The notes: generated by a model not told the origin, from the sequence alone. 19,962 bases of DNA from an uncultured Muribaculaceae bacterium (GCA_947644475.1 CANRZQ010000017.1:1-19962), one strand, 5' to 3'; counted from the stretch's first letter, positions 1-7,719 are shown. Translations and numbers: made by a program.

Positions 1-71
1 ATGCCGCAGCAAGAAGTAAAGATTTTTTTAACATAAGATTGTATTTAAGGTTAGATTTTTATTCTTTCTTT
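1..71. other. left-edge AT-rich non-coding stretch
   Basis: AT-rich sequence with T-runs between the window edge and the first palindromic repeat. Each forward frame is open for only a short way (one reads to a TAA at 34-36, another to a TAA at 17-19), so the tail of a gene lying to the left could end here, but nothing allows a choice. No recognisable gene or promoter is visible. Confidence 0.4.
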
Positions 72-95
72 CACAAGCCGGAGGCTCGCGTTCCT
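72..95 (+). repeat. REP-like palindrome, copy A (diverged)
   Basis: Left arm CACAAGCC, centre GGA, right arm GGCTCGCG (diverged from GGCTTGTG), followed by the tail TTCCT. Same unit and orientation as copy B, nine bases downstream. Short imperfect palindromes repeated between genes resemble REP or BIME elements of other bacteria; membership of a named family is not established. Confidence 0.75.
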
Positions 96-102
96 ATTAT
101 TT

Positions 103-126
103 CACAAGCCGGAGGCTTGTGTTCCT
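103..126 (+). repeat. REP-like palindrome, copy B (intact)
   Basis: CACAAGCC, GGA, GGCTTGTG forms a perfect 8-bp stem with a 3-base loop and is followed by the tail TTCCT. It ends inside the stop codon (125-127, TAG on the minus strand) of the glucanase gene, so the hairpin lies immediately after that gene and could help end its transcript. The same unit recurs as copies A, C, D and E. Confidence 0.85.
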
Positions 127-1633
127 AAGGGATGAGACGCAGGCTTGTGTTCCCGGCGTTCTTGACAACATAGATGCCGGGGGCGAGGGCAGATGCGTCG
201 GAGCCGAGGCTGATGCCGCGGAGATCGTAGATTTCGGCGGGGGCGTCGTCGGCGATGTCGGCGGCAATGTCGCCGATGCCGGCAGCATCGGACTCAAACT
301 TAAAGTCGCTTATCTTTATGGCCGAGGTGGGATAGATGGCTATGTTGTGCTTGCCGGCGGTGAGTTTGGCCTTCATCGAGCGGTCGGCCCATGAGCCGGA
401 TGTGGATGCGAGGGATGCGGCGTTGAGTTTTGTAAACTTGGTGCCTACTTTGAGGTAGACTGTCATGTTCACGGCTGCATTTGAGTTGGCGCGGAAAGTG
501 AAATCGTATTCGCCGTCGACAGGGACATCAATCTGATATTCGGTCCATCCCGAAGCGGGGAATTCTACTTGCAGAGGCACGTCGGAACCGGCGTCGGTGT
601 TGGGGCGAAGTTTCACCTGCTGATTGTCGGTGGTGGCGTCGACATAGTCCTTGGCCATGACGGTCTCGCCGGGAGTGTAATATTTATCTGTGTCGAACGA
701 CGACATATGCACATACACCTTGCCAAGGTCGGAAAGGTCGGAATTGTCAGAGTTTGTCTGGAATATGCTCATGTAGGGGAAGGCATTGTAGCCGTCGCCG
801 TGGTTGCCCATAAACCAGGCATAACCCTCGACAAGGTCCGACTGCTCGAGTTTCTGCACTTTCTGCGTCATCTGGTCGAGTTGGAAATCCTTGTTGACAT
901 TGCCGTCGTATTCCCATGCGCAAAACTCGGTGAGCATCATGCGGGGGAAATGTCCGTTGGCTTTCTTGTAAGCGTCGAGCGATGCCACGATGTGGGGGTA
1001 TTTGCCGTAGACTTCTGTCTTCGATGTGTCGTAAAGGTCTTTGTAGAAATACTCGGTGGCAAACCAGGTGTTCGAACTGTACCAGTTCATGTAGCAGTGG
1101 AGGGCCAGGCAGTCGAAATGAGCCTCAGGATAACATTTCAAAAACTCGTCGAGCCATTCGTAAGGGTTCCACACACGGCCGCCGACTTTCTCGCCTGAGA
1201 AATTGAGCGCGGGAGCCACGAGTTTCAGGCCGAGTTCTTCGGCGAGAGCCTCCATCTGCGGCCACGCGGCGGCGGCCAGCGCGGGAGTGATGCTCGACTG
1301 GCTGGAAAAGTTTGGCTCGTTATATCCAAGCAGATATTTTGTCTCGGGATGGCTCTTTACGAAATTGCGGATAGCCGTAAAATTCGACTCGCTGCCGCGA
1401 TTCCAGTTCATGGGCAAGAAAGCGATGCCGCCTTCAGTGTACACGTCGGGACTTTTGGGAGCATTGCCCCAGTTGTAGACCCACGAAACGCCGGGGTTAA
1501 CCTTTTCGGCATGAGCCGCGCCGAATTTGACAATTTTCTCGTCCCATCCGATGCCGCGTTTGGCCGACTTGGCCTGTGCGAGGCCCGACAACGGAAGCGA
1601 AAGCAACAATAATGAGTAAAGAAATTTATTCAT
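125..1633 (-). CDS. secreted GH128-like endo-beta-1,3-glucanase with CBM6/35-like module and CTD
   Basis: A 502-residue secreted protein that probably cleaves beta-1,3-glucan. A Sec signal peptide covers about residues 1-21 (hydrophobic LYSLLLLSLPLSGLAQA). Residues 25-300 match the glycosyl hydrolase catalytic core family (GH128): YLLGYNEPN at 100-108, with E106 as likely acid/base, and MLTEFCAWE at 233-241, with E236 as likely nucleophile. About 335-450 is a beta-sandwich resembling CBM6/35 (EYQIDVPVDGEYDFTFRA). The end (455-502) is a type IX secretion-like tail, IYDLRG...GIYVVK, but its last residues, GNTSLRLIP, differ from the usual basic KVLVK end and coincide with a repeat. It is the third gene of a minus-strand run after the GH16 gene. 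The start ATG (1631-1633) directly precedes the signal peptide. Family call is by motif; the linkage specificity is inferred from the GH16 neighbour. Confidence 0.82.
   Translation of the reverse strand: MNKFLYSLLLLSLPLSGLAQAKSAKRGIGWDEKIVKFGAAHAEKVNPGVSWVYNWGNAPKSPDVYTEGGIAFLPMNWNRGSESNFTAIRNFVKSHPETKYLLGYNEPNFSSQSSITPALAAAAWPQMEALAEELGLKLVAPALNFSGEKVGGRVWNPYEWLDEFLKCYPEAHFDCLALHCYMNWYSSNTWFATEYFYKDLYDTSKTEVYGKYPHIVASLDAYKKANGHFPRMMLTEFCAWEYDGNVNKDFQLDQMTQKVQKLEQSDLVEGYAWFMGNHGDGYNAFPYMSIFQTNSDNSDLSDLGKVYVHMSSFDTDKYYTPGETVMAKDYVDATTDNQQVKLRPNTDAGSDVPLQVEFPASGWTEYQIDVPVDGEYDFTFRANSNAAVNMTVYLKVGTKFTKLNAASLASTSGSWADRSMKAKLTAGKHNIAIYPTSAIKISDFKFESDAAGIGDIAADIADDAPAEIYDLRGISLGSDASALAPGIYVVKNAGNTSLRLIP
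139..153 (+). repeat. REP-like half-copy C inside the glucanase 3' end
   Basis: The right half of the repeat (GGCTTGTG plus TTCC, at 142-153) is present, while the left arm is missing or replaced. It lies inside the coding sequence of the GH128-like gene; read on the minus strand in frame it gives the residues GNTSLRL just before the stop. Repeat-derived sequence therefore makes the last residues of that protein. Confidence 0.65.
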
Positions 1634-1648
1634 GCTCTTTTAATAAGA

Positions 1649-1709
1649 TTAAAGCCCCGATTTAATCCGATCTATTATCGATATAAATCGAATTAAGTCG
1701 AGGCTTTAA
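1649..1709 (-). terminator. long hairpin between GH16 and GH128-like genes
   Basis: Two 23-base arms (1649-1671 and 1687-1709) flank a 15-base loop. As minus-strand RNA, the direction of transcription here, the stem pairs along its length with two G-U wobbles and one A-C mismatch. No long U-run follows, so it may be a leaky terminator, a processing site or an mRNA-stabilising structure that sets the level of the downstream glucanase rather than a full stop. Confidence 0.55.
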
Positions 1710-1722
1710 ATTTTAATCGTTA

Positions 1723-4700
1723 TTACTTAACAAGAACCTTGCGTGCGCCGAGGTTGGTGCGGATGATGTAGAGGCCGGGGGCTTCTGTGGAGCCGACGGC
1801 GCGGCCCATCATGTCGTAGATGCCAAGGACGATTTCATCTTCGGCAGGAGCGTTGATGTCGCCGATGCCTTCGGTGGCTTCTTTATCGCGCCAGAGGAAG
1901 ATGTTGTCGATCTGGATGTTCTTGCCGGCCTGGTTGCCGGAGTTGATCCATACGATATTGCTCTTGTAAGCCGACTGGCCGCCGTTATTTGAGGGCCAGA
2001 GGTCGGTGGCGAGGGTTTTCAGTTTGGAATAGGGGATGTCGAAGGAGTACCATTCGCCGTCGCGGGCATAGTCGCCGAGGCGCAGGGCGCCATCCTGTCC
2101 GGTGCTACCGATGGTGAACTTGCCTTCGCCAAAGCCGATGTTGTGCCATGCGTCGTCGGTGCCGCGCATTGCGAAGTGGAGATGCCAGTTGCCGTTTTCG
2201 AGCACGGTGAGGTCGACGCCGTCGTCGTTAACCCATCCGCAGCCGCTCCAGCCCACGGTTCCGACATTCATGTTGATCCAGCCTTCATCGCCGCCAAACG
2301 AATGTACGGTGCCTGCGGGGATTTCTACGCCGCCGATATAGGTGTTCGACCACACATAGAAGTGGGATGAGCCTACGCCGTCGCGGAGGTCGTAGAGGAT
2401 GGCATCGTCGCCTTGGTCGTACATGCGGCCCATAACCTGGCCGTTGCCGGTGATGTTGATGAATTCCTTGCCGGTGAAGTCGAAGTAAGATTCACCGTTT
2501 TCATCAAGGCTCTTTGTGGTGTATTCGCCGAGGGGGTTCACTTCGGGAGCCTTGCCGTCGGTTTTGTAGAAGAATACATTGTCGAGGCCGAAGAACGAGT
2601 TGTCGTAGAAAGTCTCGCCGGTGTAGATGCAGAGCGAGTAGTCGGTGTAGGCTGCAAGGCCGCCTTTCTGGGCTGCGTTGCTCCAGAACTGTCCGTACTG
2701 TTTGAGCACAGCCACGGGGATGTCGAACGAGTACCATTCGCCGTCGCGGTTGAAGTCGGCGAAGATGGGCTTGGTGGAGTAAGCGCCAAGGGTGATAAGG
2801 GCGTCGTTGTTGGCATCGGCGCCGAGACGGATCTGCACGGGAATGTGGCTTACTGCCTCAGATGAGCGCACGGAGAAATGGAGATAGTAGGAGTCGTCGA
2901 TAGTGGAGAGGTTGAGGGGCTTGGGCTCCATGCCCTGGCCGGCGATCGAGGCCCATCCGGAACCGGTCCATGATGCTGTGGCGGAAGCGCCGTAGGTGGG
3001 GAAACCGCCGTAAGGCGTGCGGCCAAATGAGTTGGGCACGTCGTTGACCATCTTCACCTGCATGGTGTTGTCCCACACGAAGAAGTTGTTGCGGCCGCCC
3101 TGCTCCGAGTTGTCGGTTTCGGGCTTCACGAGCGAGTTCTCGTAAGTGCCGCCGGCGGTGAGGCTTTCCCAGGTGTCGCCGGAAAGGAAGAGGGGCACGA
3201 TGTCGGTAACGTTGTCGAACGAGAACACGGGGTTGCCGTCTTCATCGAGGCTCTTGTAGCCATATTTGCCGAGATCGGCCTTGGTGTCGGTATACGAAGG
3301 TATTTCTTTCGACTTGCTCTTGTAGAAGAAGATATTGTCGATGCAGAGTTCGGCATCGGTGACGCCGCCGGAGATAAAGGCGACAATGTTGTCGTTGAAG
3401 GCTTTGGGGTTGGAGCCGAACACAGCCGAGGAGAACTGGCCGAGAGCCTTGACGGGGATGTCGAAATAGTACCATTTGCCGTCGCGCTTGAAGTCGCCGA
3501 CAGATGCGAGTTTGCCGTTGGACTTGCCCACGATGAACTTGGCCTTGCCGATGTTCACCTCATGAGATGTGTGCATGTCAACGTCGGTGCCGCGCATTGC
3601 AAAGTGGAGCCACCATGAATCGTCGACCATCGAAAGGTCTTCGTTGGCGATGTTGAAACCGAGGCCCGACCAGCCTATTGATGCTACTGTGAATTTGTTG
3701 TAGCCTTCATCCCAGCCGAAAGAGTTTGTATGGCCGTCGCGGTTAACGGCAACATAGGTGTTCTCCCAGATGTAGAGGTTGCGGTTGGTATTGTTCACAT
3801 TGTAGTCGGTCACGTTGGCTTCGGCGCTGAGAAGGTGGCCGCGCACACCGTCGGATGTGGAGATAAGCACAGCGTCGGAAACGTCGGAGAAGTCGAACGT
3901 GGTCTCGCCGTTGGCATCAAGAGCCTCTGTGGCGAAACCGGAGAGTTCGGTCTTGTCGTCTTTGCCGGGTTCGGGCTCGGGTTCTTCCTCGATGTTGGTC
4001 TGGCGGTCGCCGTTTTCATCTATATAGAGGTATTCGGCGTTAGCGTCGTCGTCTTTCTGATAGACGCGCACCCAGTCGACATACATCTTGGCCTCGTCGC
4101 CGGCATTGGGGAGTGCGGTGATGCCGTTAGCATTGTAGATGCCGGGATACATGCCGCCGACAGCAAGGTTGAAGATAAAGAAGAAGGGCTTCTGGAAATA
4201 GTGGCCTACGGCCATGTCCTGGTCGGAGTAAGCCACGGAAGTCGAGAAATAGCGTGCCTGGCGTTTCTTTGCCGCTGTGTATCCCTCGAGATCGTAGTAC
4301 ATGTACAGGTTGTTGGCATCCCATTCCACGGTGATGATGTGGTATTCACCGTCGGTGATAGGATTGTCGGCCGGGGCAAGGTACTCCTGCGAGAGTTGCT
4401 GATGGCCTTCGTTGGTGGCATTGGGGCCATAGTGGAGGGTGCCTCCGAAATAGCGGTCCTGTGTGCCGTTTTTGATACCGTTGGCATGTCCGAGTTCCAC
4501 GATGTCCATCTCGCCGCAGCGGGGCCAGCCATATTTGCTCATGTCGTTGCCCATCATCCAGTAGGCAGGCCAAAGGCCGTCTTTGGTGGAGGGGAATTTG
4601 ATACGGGCCTGAATCATGCCGTGGGTAAACGCGGCCTTGTTAAGGGAGTTGACACGTCCGGAGGTGAAACTTTTGCCGCCGAACGACTCGCGGCGGGCGG

Positions 4701-4959
4701 TGAGCACGAGGCAACGCTCGCCGGTCTTGGGATCGGCCTCCATTGTCACGTTTTCACGTTTGTAATATTGGAGTTCCTGGTTGCCGCCGCCATTGCCGTT
4801 AACCTCAATGTTCCATATGGCTTCGTTGAGAGCGTCGGCATTAAATTCGTCGGCCCAGCGGAGGGTATAGCCGTCGGGGGTAGTGGTGATGGCCTGCGCC
4901 AAGGCCGCCACCGGAGAGGCGGCGATCATGGCAGCCAGAATATGCTTGCTGAATTTCAT
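1723..4959 (-). CDS. secreted GH16 beta-1,3-glucanase (laminarinase-like) with three repeated modules and CTD
   Basis: A 1078-residue secreted glycoside hydrolase. A signal peptide occupies about 1-22 (VAALAQA). The GH16 jelly-roll spans about 30-300; GEMDIVE at 149-155 is the family ExDxxE site, with E150 as nucleophile, D152 assisting and E155 as acid/base, the beta-bulge form found in laminarinases. An acidic Pro/Glu linker (324-336) leads to three homologous modules at about 338-547, 562-800 and 808-1026. Each carries KSLDxNG or a variant, W(E/D/S)NT, NSFG, DDSWxLHFAMRGTD-like, RDGEWYSFDIP and IDNIFFYK signatures. A type IX secretion-like tail follows (1030-1078: IYDMMGRAV...GLYIIR...KVLVK). 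The modules are probably glucan-binding, but I do not recognise a named CBM family. It lies 45 bases after the small secreted protein, probably in the same transcript. Enzyme class is secure; beta-1,3 preference is likely but not proven. Confidence 0.9.
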   Translation of the reverse strand: MKFSKHILAAMIAASPVAALAQAITTTPDGYTLRWADEFNADALNEAIWNIEVNGNGGGNQELQYYKRENVTMEADPKTGERCLVLTARRESFGGKSFTSGRVNSLNKAAFTHGMIQARIKFPSTKDGLWPAYWMMGNDMSKYGWPRCGEMDIVELGHANGIKNGTQDRYFGGTLHYGPNATNEGHQQLSQEYLAPADNPITDGEYHIITVEWDANNLYMYYDLEGYTAAKKRQARYFSTSVAYSDQDMAVGHYFQKPFFFIFNLAVGGMYPGIYNANGITALPNAGDEAKMYVDWVRVYQKDDDANAEYLYIDENGDRQTNIEEEPEPEPGKDDKTELSGFATEALDANGETTFDFSDVSDAVLISTSDGVRGHLLSAEANVTDYNVNNTNRNLYIWENTYVAVNRDGHTNSFGWDEGYNKFTVASIGWSGLGFNIANEDLSMVDDSWWLHFAMRGTDVDMHTSHEVNIGKAKFIVGKSNGKLASVGDFKRDGKWYYFDIPVKALGQFSSAVFGSNPKAFNDNIVAFISGGVTDAELCIDNIFFYKSKSKEIPSYTDTKADLGKYGYKSLDEDGNPVFSFDNVTDIVPLFLSGDTWESLTAGGTYENSLVKPETDNSEQGGRNNFFVWDNTMQVKMVNDVPNSFGRTPYGGFPTYGASATASWTGSGWASIAGQGMEPKPLNLSTIDDSYYLHFSVRSSEAVSHIPVQIRLGADANNDALITLGAYSTKPIFADFNRDGEWYSFDIPVAVLKQYGQFWSNAAQKGGLAAYTDYSLCIYTGETFYDNSFFGLDNVFFYKTDGKAPEVNPLGEYTTKSLDENGESYFDFTGKEFINITGNGQVMGRMYDQGDDAILYDLRDGVGSSHFYVWSNTYIGGVEIPAGTVHSFGGDEGWINMNVGTVGWSGCGWVNDDGVDLTVLENGNWHLHFAMRGTDDAWHNIGFGEGKFTIGSTGQDGALRLGDYARDGEWYSFDIPYSKLKTLATDLWPSNNGGQSAYKSNIVWINSGNQAGKNIQIDNIFLWRDKEATEGIGDINAPAEDEIVLGIYDMMGRAVGSTEAPGLYIIRTNLGARKVLVK

Positions 4960-5004
4960 GGTCCTAAAAATTCTAATTCGCTTTATATAATAATGTATAG
5001 AGAC

Positions 5005-5961
5005 TTATTTGAGCACTTTTTTAGCGCCGGCGGCTGTCTTCACGATGTAGAAGCCCTTTGTCATTTCGTTGACGCGACGGCCCGAGAGGTCGTAGATAGC
5101 CTCGATGGTGTCGTTGTCGGCTTCGGTGATATCTTCGATTCCCTGAGTCTGGGGAACATAGAAGAATACGTGGTCGAACGATACGGCCGAGCCAAGTTTG
5201 GTGATTTCATGGTCGTAGATAGTCTCGCCGGGAGCAGGACCGGATGTCTTGTAAGTGGAGCAGGTGGGGTTGTTGAACGAGAATGCGAACACGCCGTCCT
5301 TGACCACGGGAGCGGAGAAGTCATAGACAAAACCGAAGTCGCCGTTCTCGTCGATAAGGTCTTTGATGGGAAGGTCGATATAGTACCATTTGCCGTCGTT
5401 GCTGTTAGGCATGTTGCCGATGCCTACAAAGTCGCCGTCGGCCGCGCCATTGGCGAGGTTAGCCTCAACCTGGAATCCATTGCTCTTGATTGTGCCTTGT
5501 GCGCCAATCATGAGTTTGTATTGCGAGGGAGCGCTGCCAAAGTCACGGATACCGATATGTATATGATGCTCGTCGGTTACCTTGCTCAAATCATAATTTT
5601 TGTTTTTTGCCATGAACACGCCGGTGCCCCATGCAAAAAGCGGGGTGGCGTTGATGTGTTCCTCCGTGCCGAAAGAGTTTTTAACACCTTCTTCGGGCAC
5701 GTTGTAGATAGTGAGAAGTTTTTTGTCCCAGTCGGTGACCCAGTATTCGAGAGTGTTGTCGACGCTGTTGGGGTCGAGATTATTGTTGGTGACAAGTTTG
5801 GAGCCCATAGCGGAGATGATTTCTTCGGGAGCGTAGAGGACAACATAGTCCTTGCCGGAGTTGAGGTCGAAACCGCCTTCGGGGGCAGCGGTGATGTAGC
5901 CTTGGGCAAATGCTGCGGAGCATGCCATCAAAGCAGAAGCAGTGAGTAGAAGTTTACGCAT
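5005..5961 (-). CDS. secreted beta-sandwich protein with type IX-like C-terminal tail
   Basis: A 318-residue exported protein of unassigned function. Residues 1-20 are a signal peptide (LMACSAAFA before QG). About 35-273 resembles the modules repeated in the GH16 neighbour: NSFG, HIHIGIRD (compare LHFAMRGTD), NDGKWYYIDLPIKDL (compare RDGEWYSFDIP) and FDHVFFYV (compare IDNIFFYK). This suggests a single-module glucan-binding or surface protein with no catalytic domain. The tail (275-318) carries IYDLSGRRV and GFYIVKTAAGAKKVLK, the usual type IX-like form. It is the first gene of the minus-strand run, 45 bases before the GH16 gene, so it is probably made with the two glucanases and may hold polysaccharide at the cell surface. 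Homology to the GH16 modules is by eye. Confidence 0.8.
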   Translation of the reverse strand: MRKLLLTASALMACSAAFAQGYITAAPEGGFDLNSGKDYVVLYAPEEIISAMGSKLVTNNNLDPNSVDNTLEYWVTDWDKKLLTIYNVPEEGVKNSFGTEEHINATPLFAWGTGVFMAKNKNYDLSKVTDEHHIHIGIRDFGSAPSQYKLMIGAQGTIKSNGFQVEANLANGAADGDFVGIGNMPNSNDGKWYYIDLPIKDLIDENGDFGFVYDFSAPVVKDGVFAFSFNNPTCSTYKTSGPAPGETIYDHEITKLGSAVSFDHVFFYVPQTQGIEDITEADNDTIEAIYDLSGRRVNEMTKGFYIVKTAAGAKKVLK

Positions 5962-6297
5962 AATTATAACAGGATTGTTTTTATGGTTTGGATTTATTTT
6001 TTAAGTCGGATAGTGCAAAAAAGGACAGGATATTGTATCACGGATGATACATGCAGAGTTACGATTGCAAATTTCGTTGAAAAAAATCATACTTGCAAGA
6101 TTTTTTGAAGAAAAAAAACTCACAAAGATTTACGAATCACCTCACAAAAAACTCACGCAAAATTTATAATCACCTGTATATCAATTATATATAATTTCAT
6201 ACCATTATTACAGCCAAAAAAATCATATTCACACGACGTATAATTCAAAATAAATTCGTAAAATTGTAAAAATTTAACCAATGTTAATATAAAAACC
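5962..6297. promoter_or_regulatory. AT-rich divergent intergenic region
   Basis: A 336-base very AT-rich gap between the glucanase run (minus) and the nuclease-like gene (plus), so it should hold promoters for both. I find no convincing full promoter. On the plus strand TAAAATTG (6259-6266) is one mismatch from TAnnTTTG and lies 31 bases before the GTG start. On the minus strand GAAATTTG (6075-6068), with CTTG 20 bases upstream, is a weak match. A short A/T hairpin (6081-6088 with 6099-6106) is also present. No ORF, RNA gene or repeat is recognised. Confidence 0.5.
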
Positions 6298-7332
6298 GTG
6301 CTCCGACACACATTCATCGTATTCCTTGCACTCTCAGGAATATATTTCCCGGCAGGATTCGCATCATATGCGCAGGCTCAGGGAAATCCTTTTGCCGCGT
6401 TGCGCGGTGCGGAAATAGCCTGCGAGATAGCGCGTGCGCATACGCCGGAATATGCAATAGCCGATTCCGATGTGCTCCCGCTTCTCTTTTCCATCGATTT
6501 CAAAGATGGCGAAGGGAAATGCCCTTTTACGGGAGTGGCGGTCAAAAGCGAAGAGGACATATCGGTGGTGCGCATCGCTCCGGCAAAATGGTGGCAGCCA
6601 TCGGGACATTTCCTTGCCAACGACCTGCATACTCTCCGCGCCGCAGCCGCAGGCATCGGCTCTATGATTGAAAACCTGCCTCCGGGCAACATTGAAGCCG
6701 ACGGTTGCGACATCAATAATCTGTGCATAGGCACCGCCTCCACGCCAATCGGTGAAACCGACGCCTACCGCCCACCGAAGTCATGCATGGGCGATATAGC
6801 CCGGGCCTTGATGTATGCCGCCACGGCATATCCATGCGATTTTCATGATTTCTCAGGGCTTGTCATCTTATCCGACAGACAGTACCCCGGACTAAGCGAC
6901 TATGGAGCCGACCTGCTGATGCGCTATCACCGTGCCGACCCGGTCGACGAGGCCGAAAAAGCGCGCATGCTCGCCGTAAGAGACATACAGGGCAACACCA
7001 ACCCTTTTGTGGCATATCCTGACCTTGCCGAGCACCTTTGGGGCGACCTTAAAGACGAGGCTGTGCCCGATACACCCGATTTGTCGCTCCCCCACCCCGA
7101 CCAACCGAACCCCGACGAGGCTGTCCCGCTAAAAGCGGTGTATTCCATTTCCCGCGACAGACATATCGACCTGATTTCTCCTTATGTCCGCGACAAATCG
7201 GCGACATGGACTTTCGACGGCAAAAGCGCCGGCACCCGCATCGACCTCAATGGCATACAACCGGGCAAATACGAGATAACATTCACGGGCAAAAAAGCAA
7301 AAGGAAAAATAATAGTGACGGTAGTGCCATGA
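6298..7332 (+). CDS. secreted endonuclease I-like protein, probably inactive
   Basis: 344 residues starting at GTG; no in-frame ATG lies upstream and the signal peptide begins at once (HTFIVFLALSGIYF, cleavage near AQA/QG at 27-28). The middle and C-terminal half fit the extracellular endonuclease I family (EndA/NucM/Vvn-like): GDIARALMYAATAYP at 165-179, DPVDE at 214-218 and QGNTNPFVAYPDLAEHLWG at 231-249, the usual QGNxNPF block. The N-terminal catalytic part is degraded: where the family has an REH metal/general-base site I read SVVRIAPAKWW (89-99), and the NGRRSN-type metal-binding segment reads GIGSMIEN (119-126). H111 in NDLHTL may match the family's second His. A Pro-rich linker (254-277) precedes a small beta-rich end domain. 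Its stop overlaps the start of the next gene. The family call is fairly sure; inactivity is inferred. Confidence 0.75.
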   Translation: MLRHTFIVFLALSGIYFPAGFASYAQAQGNPFAALRGAEIACEIARAHTPEYAIADSDVLPLLFSIDFKDGEGKCPFTGVAVKSEEDISVVRIAPAKWWQPSGHFLANDLHTLRAAAAGIGSMIENLPPGNIEADGCDINNLCIGTASTPIGETDAYRPPKSCMGDIARALMYAATAYPCDFHDFSGLVILSDRQYPGLSDYGADLLMRYHRADPVDEAEKARMLAVRDIQGNTNPFVAYPDLAEHLWGDLKDEAVPDTPDLSLPHPDQPNPDEAVPLKAVYSISRDRHIDLISPYVRDKSATWTFDGKSAGTRIDLNGIQPGKYEITFTGKKAKGKIIVTVVP

Positions 7333-7715
7333 AAAAATATATTCTGCCAACCATAATTCTTGCCGCCGCAGGATGCTCCACCTCCGACGAATTGCCATCG
7401 CGCCCTTCGCCGGTGACACCGACTCCCGACCCGTATGTAGCCATAAAAGCCGACGCCTCTCCACGCATCATCGGCCCGGGCATTGAGATGAAATATGCCG
7501 ACGGCGGAGTTTTTATCATTGAAAACGACGACAAATCCATAGAATGGCACGACCTGAATTCGTCGGCATCTTTTATCTACAATCCCGCCACAAGGCTTCT
7601 GTCGATAAACGGCAACGCTATCGACATCACCGATGCCGACACGATAAAATCATCAGCCACAACCCGCTGGGTCGTTTTTCACCCCTCGGAAATAATTTTT
7701 GTCACAGATATATAA
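7329..7715 (+). CDS. small putative lipoprotein of unknown function
   Basis: A 128-residue protein beginning at an ATG inside the ATGA that ends the nuclease-like gene, so the two are probably translationally coupled. MKKYILPTIILAAAGC is a lipoprotein signal with the lipobox AAGC, the modified Cys being residue 16; STSDE follows and may act as a surface-export signal of the kind known in Bacteroidetes. A Pro/Thr-rich linker (about 23-34) leads to a mostly beta-strand domain (IEMKYADGGVFIIEN, LLSINGNAIDI). I do not recognise a family. The coupling suggests it works with the upstream secreted protein, for example as an anchor or partner. A longer reading from 7206 is open in the same frame but lacks a signal peptide. 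Confidence 0.75.
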   Translation: MKKYILPTIILAAAGCSTSDELPSRPSPVTPTPDPYVAIKADASPRIIGPGIEMKYADGGVFIIENDDKSIEWHDLNSSASFIYNPATRLLSINGNAIDITDADTIKSSATTRWVVFHPSEIIFVTDI

Positions 7716-7719
7716 AACA

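Noticed and set aside
72..153. CRISPR-like array from the clustered repeats
   Set aside because: The repeats are palindromic, diverged, spaced by only about 8-12 bases with no uniform spacers, and no cas gene is near.
569..1198. 209-codon plus-strand ORF opposite the glucanase
   Set aside because: Antisense to a well supported gene, no motif, no promoter.
3730..5949. 739-codon plus-strand ORF opposite the GH16 gene and the 318-residue protein
   Set aside because: It spans two genes and their intergenic gap in antisense, has a low-complexity Val/Gly-rich translation and no family motif; GC-rich third positions on the coding strand suppress stops in the opposite frame.
6061..6110. A/T hairpin near 6081-6106 as a terminator or riboswitch
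   Set aside because: The stem is only eight A/T-rich pairs in an AT-rich gap and lies upstream of both genes; chance pairing is likely.
7206..7328. Upstream extension of the lipoprotein frame
   Set aside because: It overlaps the nuclease-like gene and adds a basic stretch in front of an obvious lipoprotein signal; ATG 7329 is the natural start.
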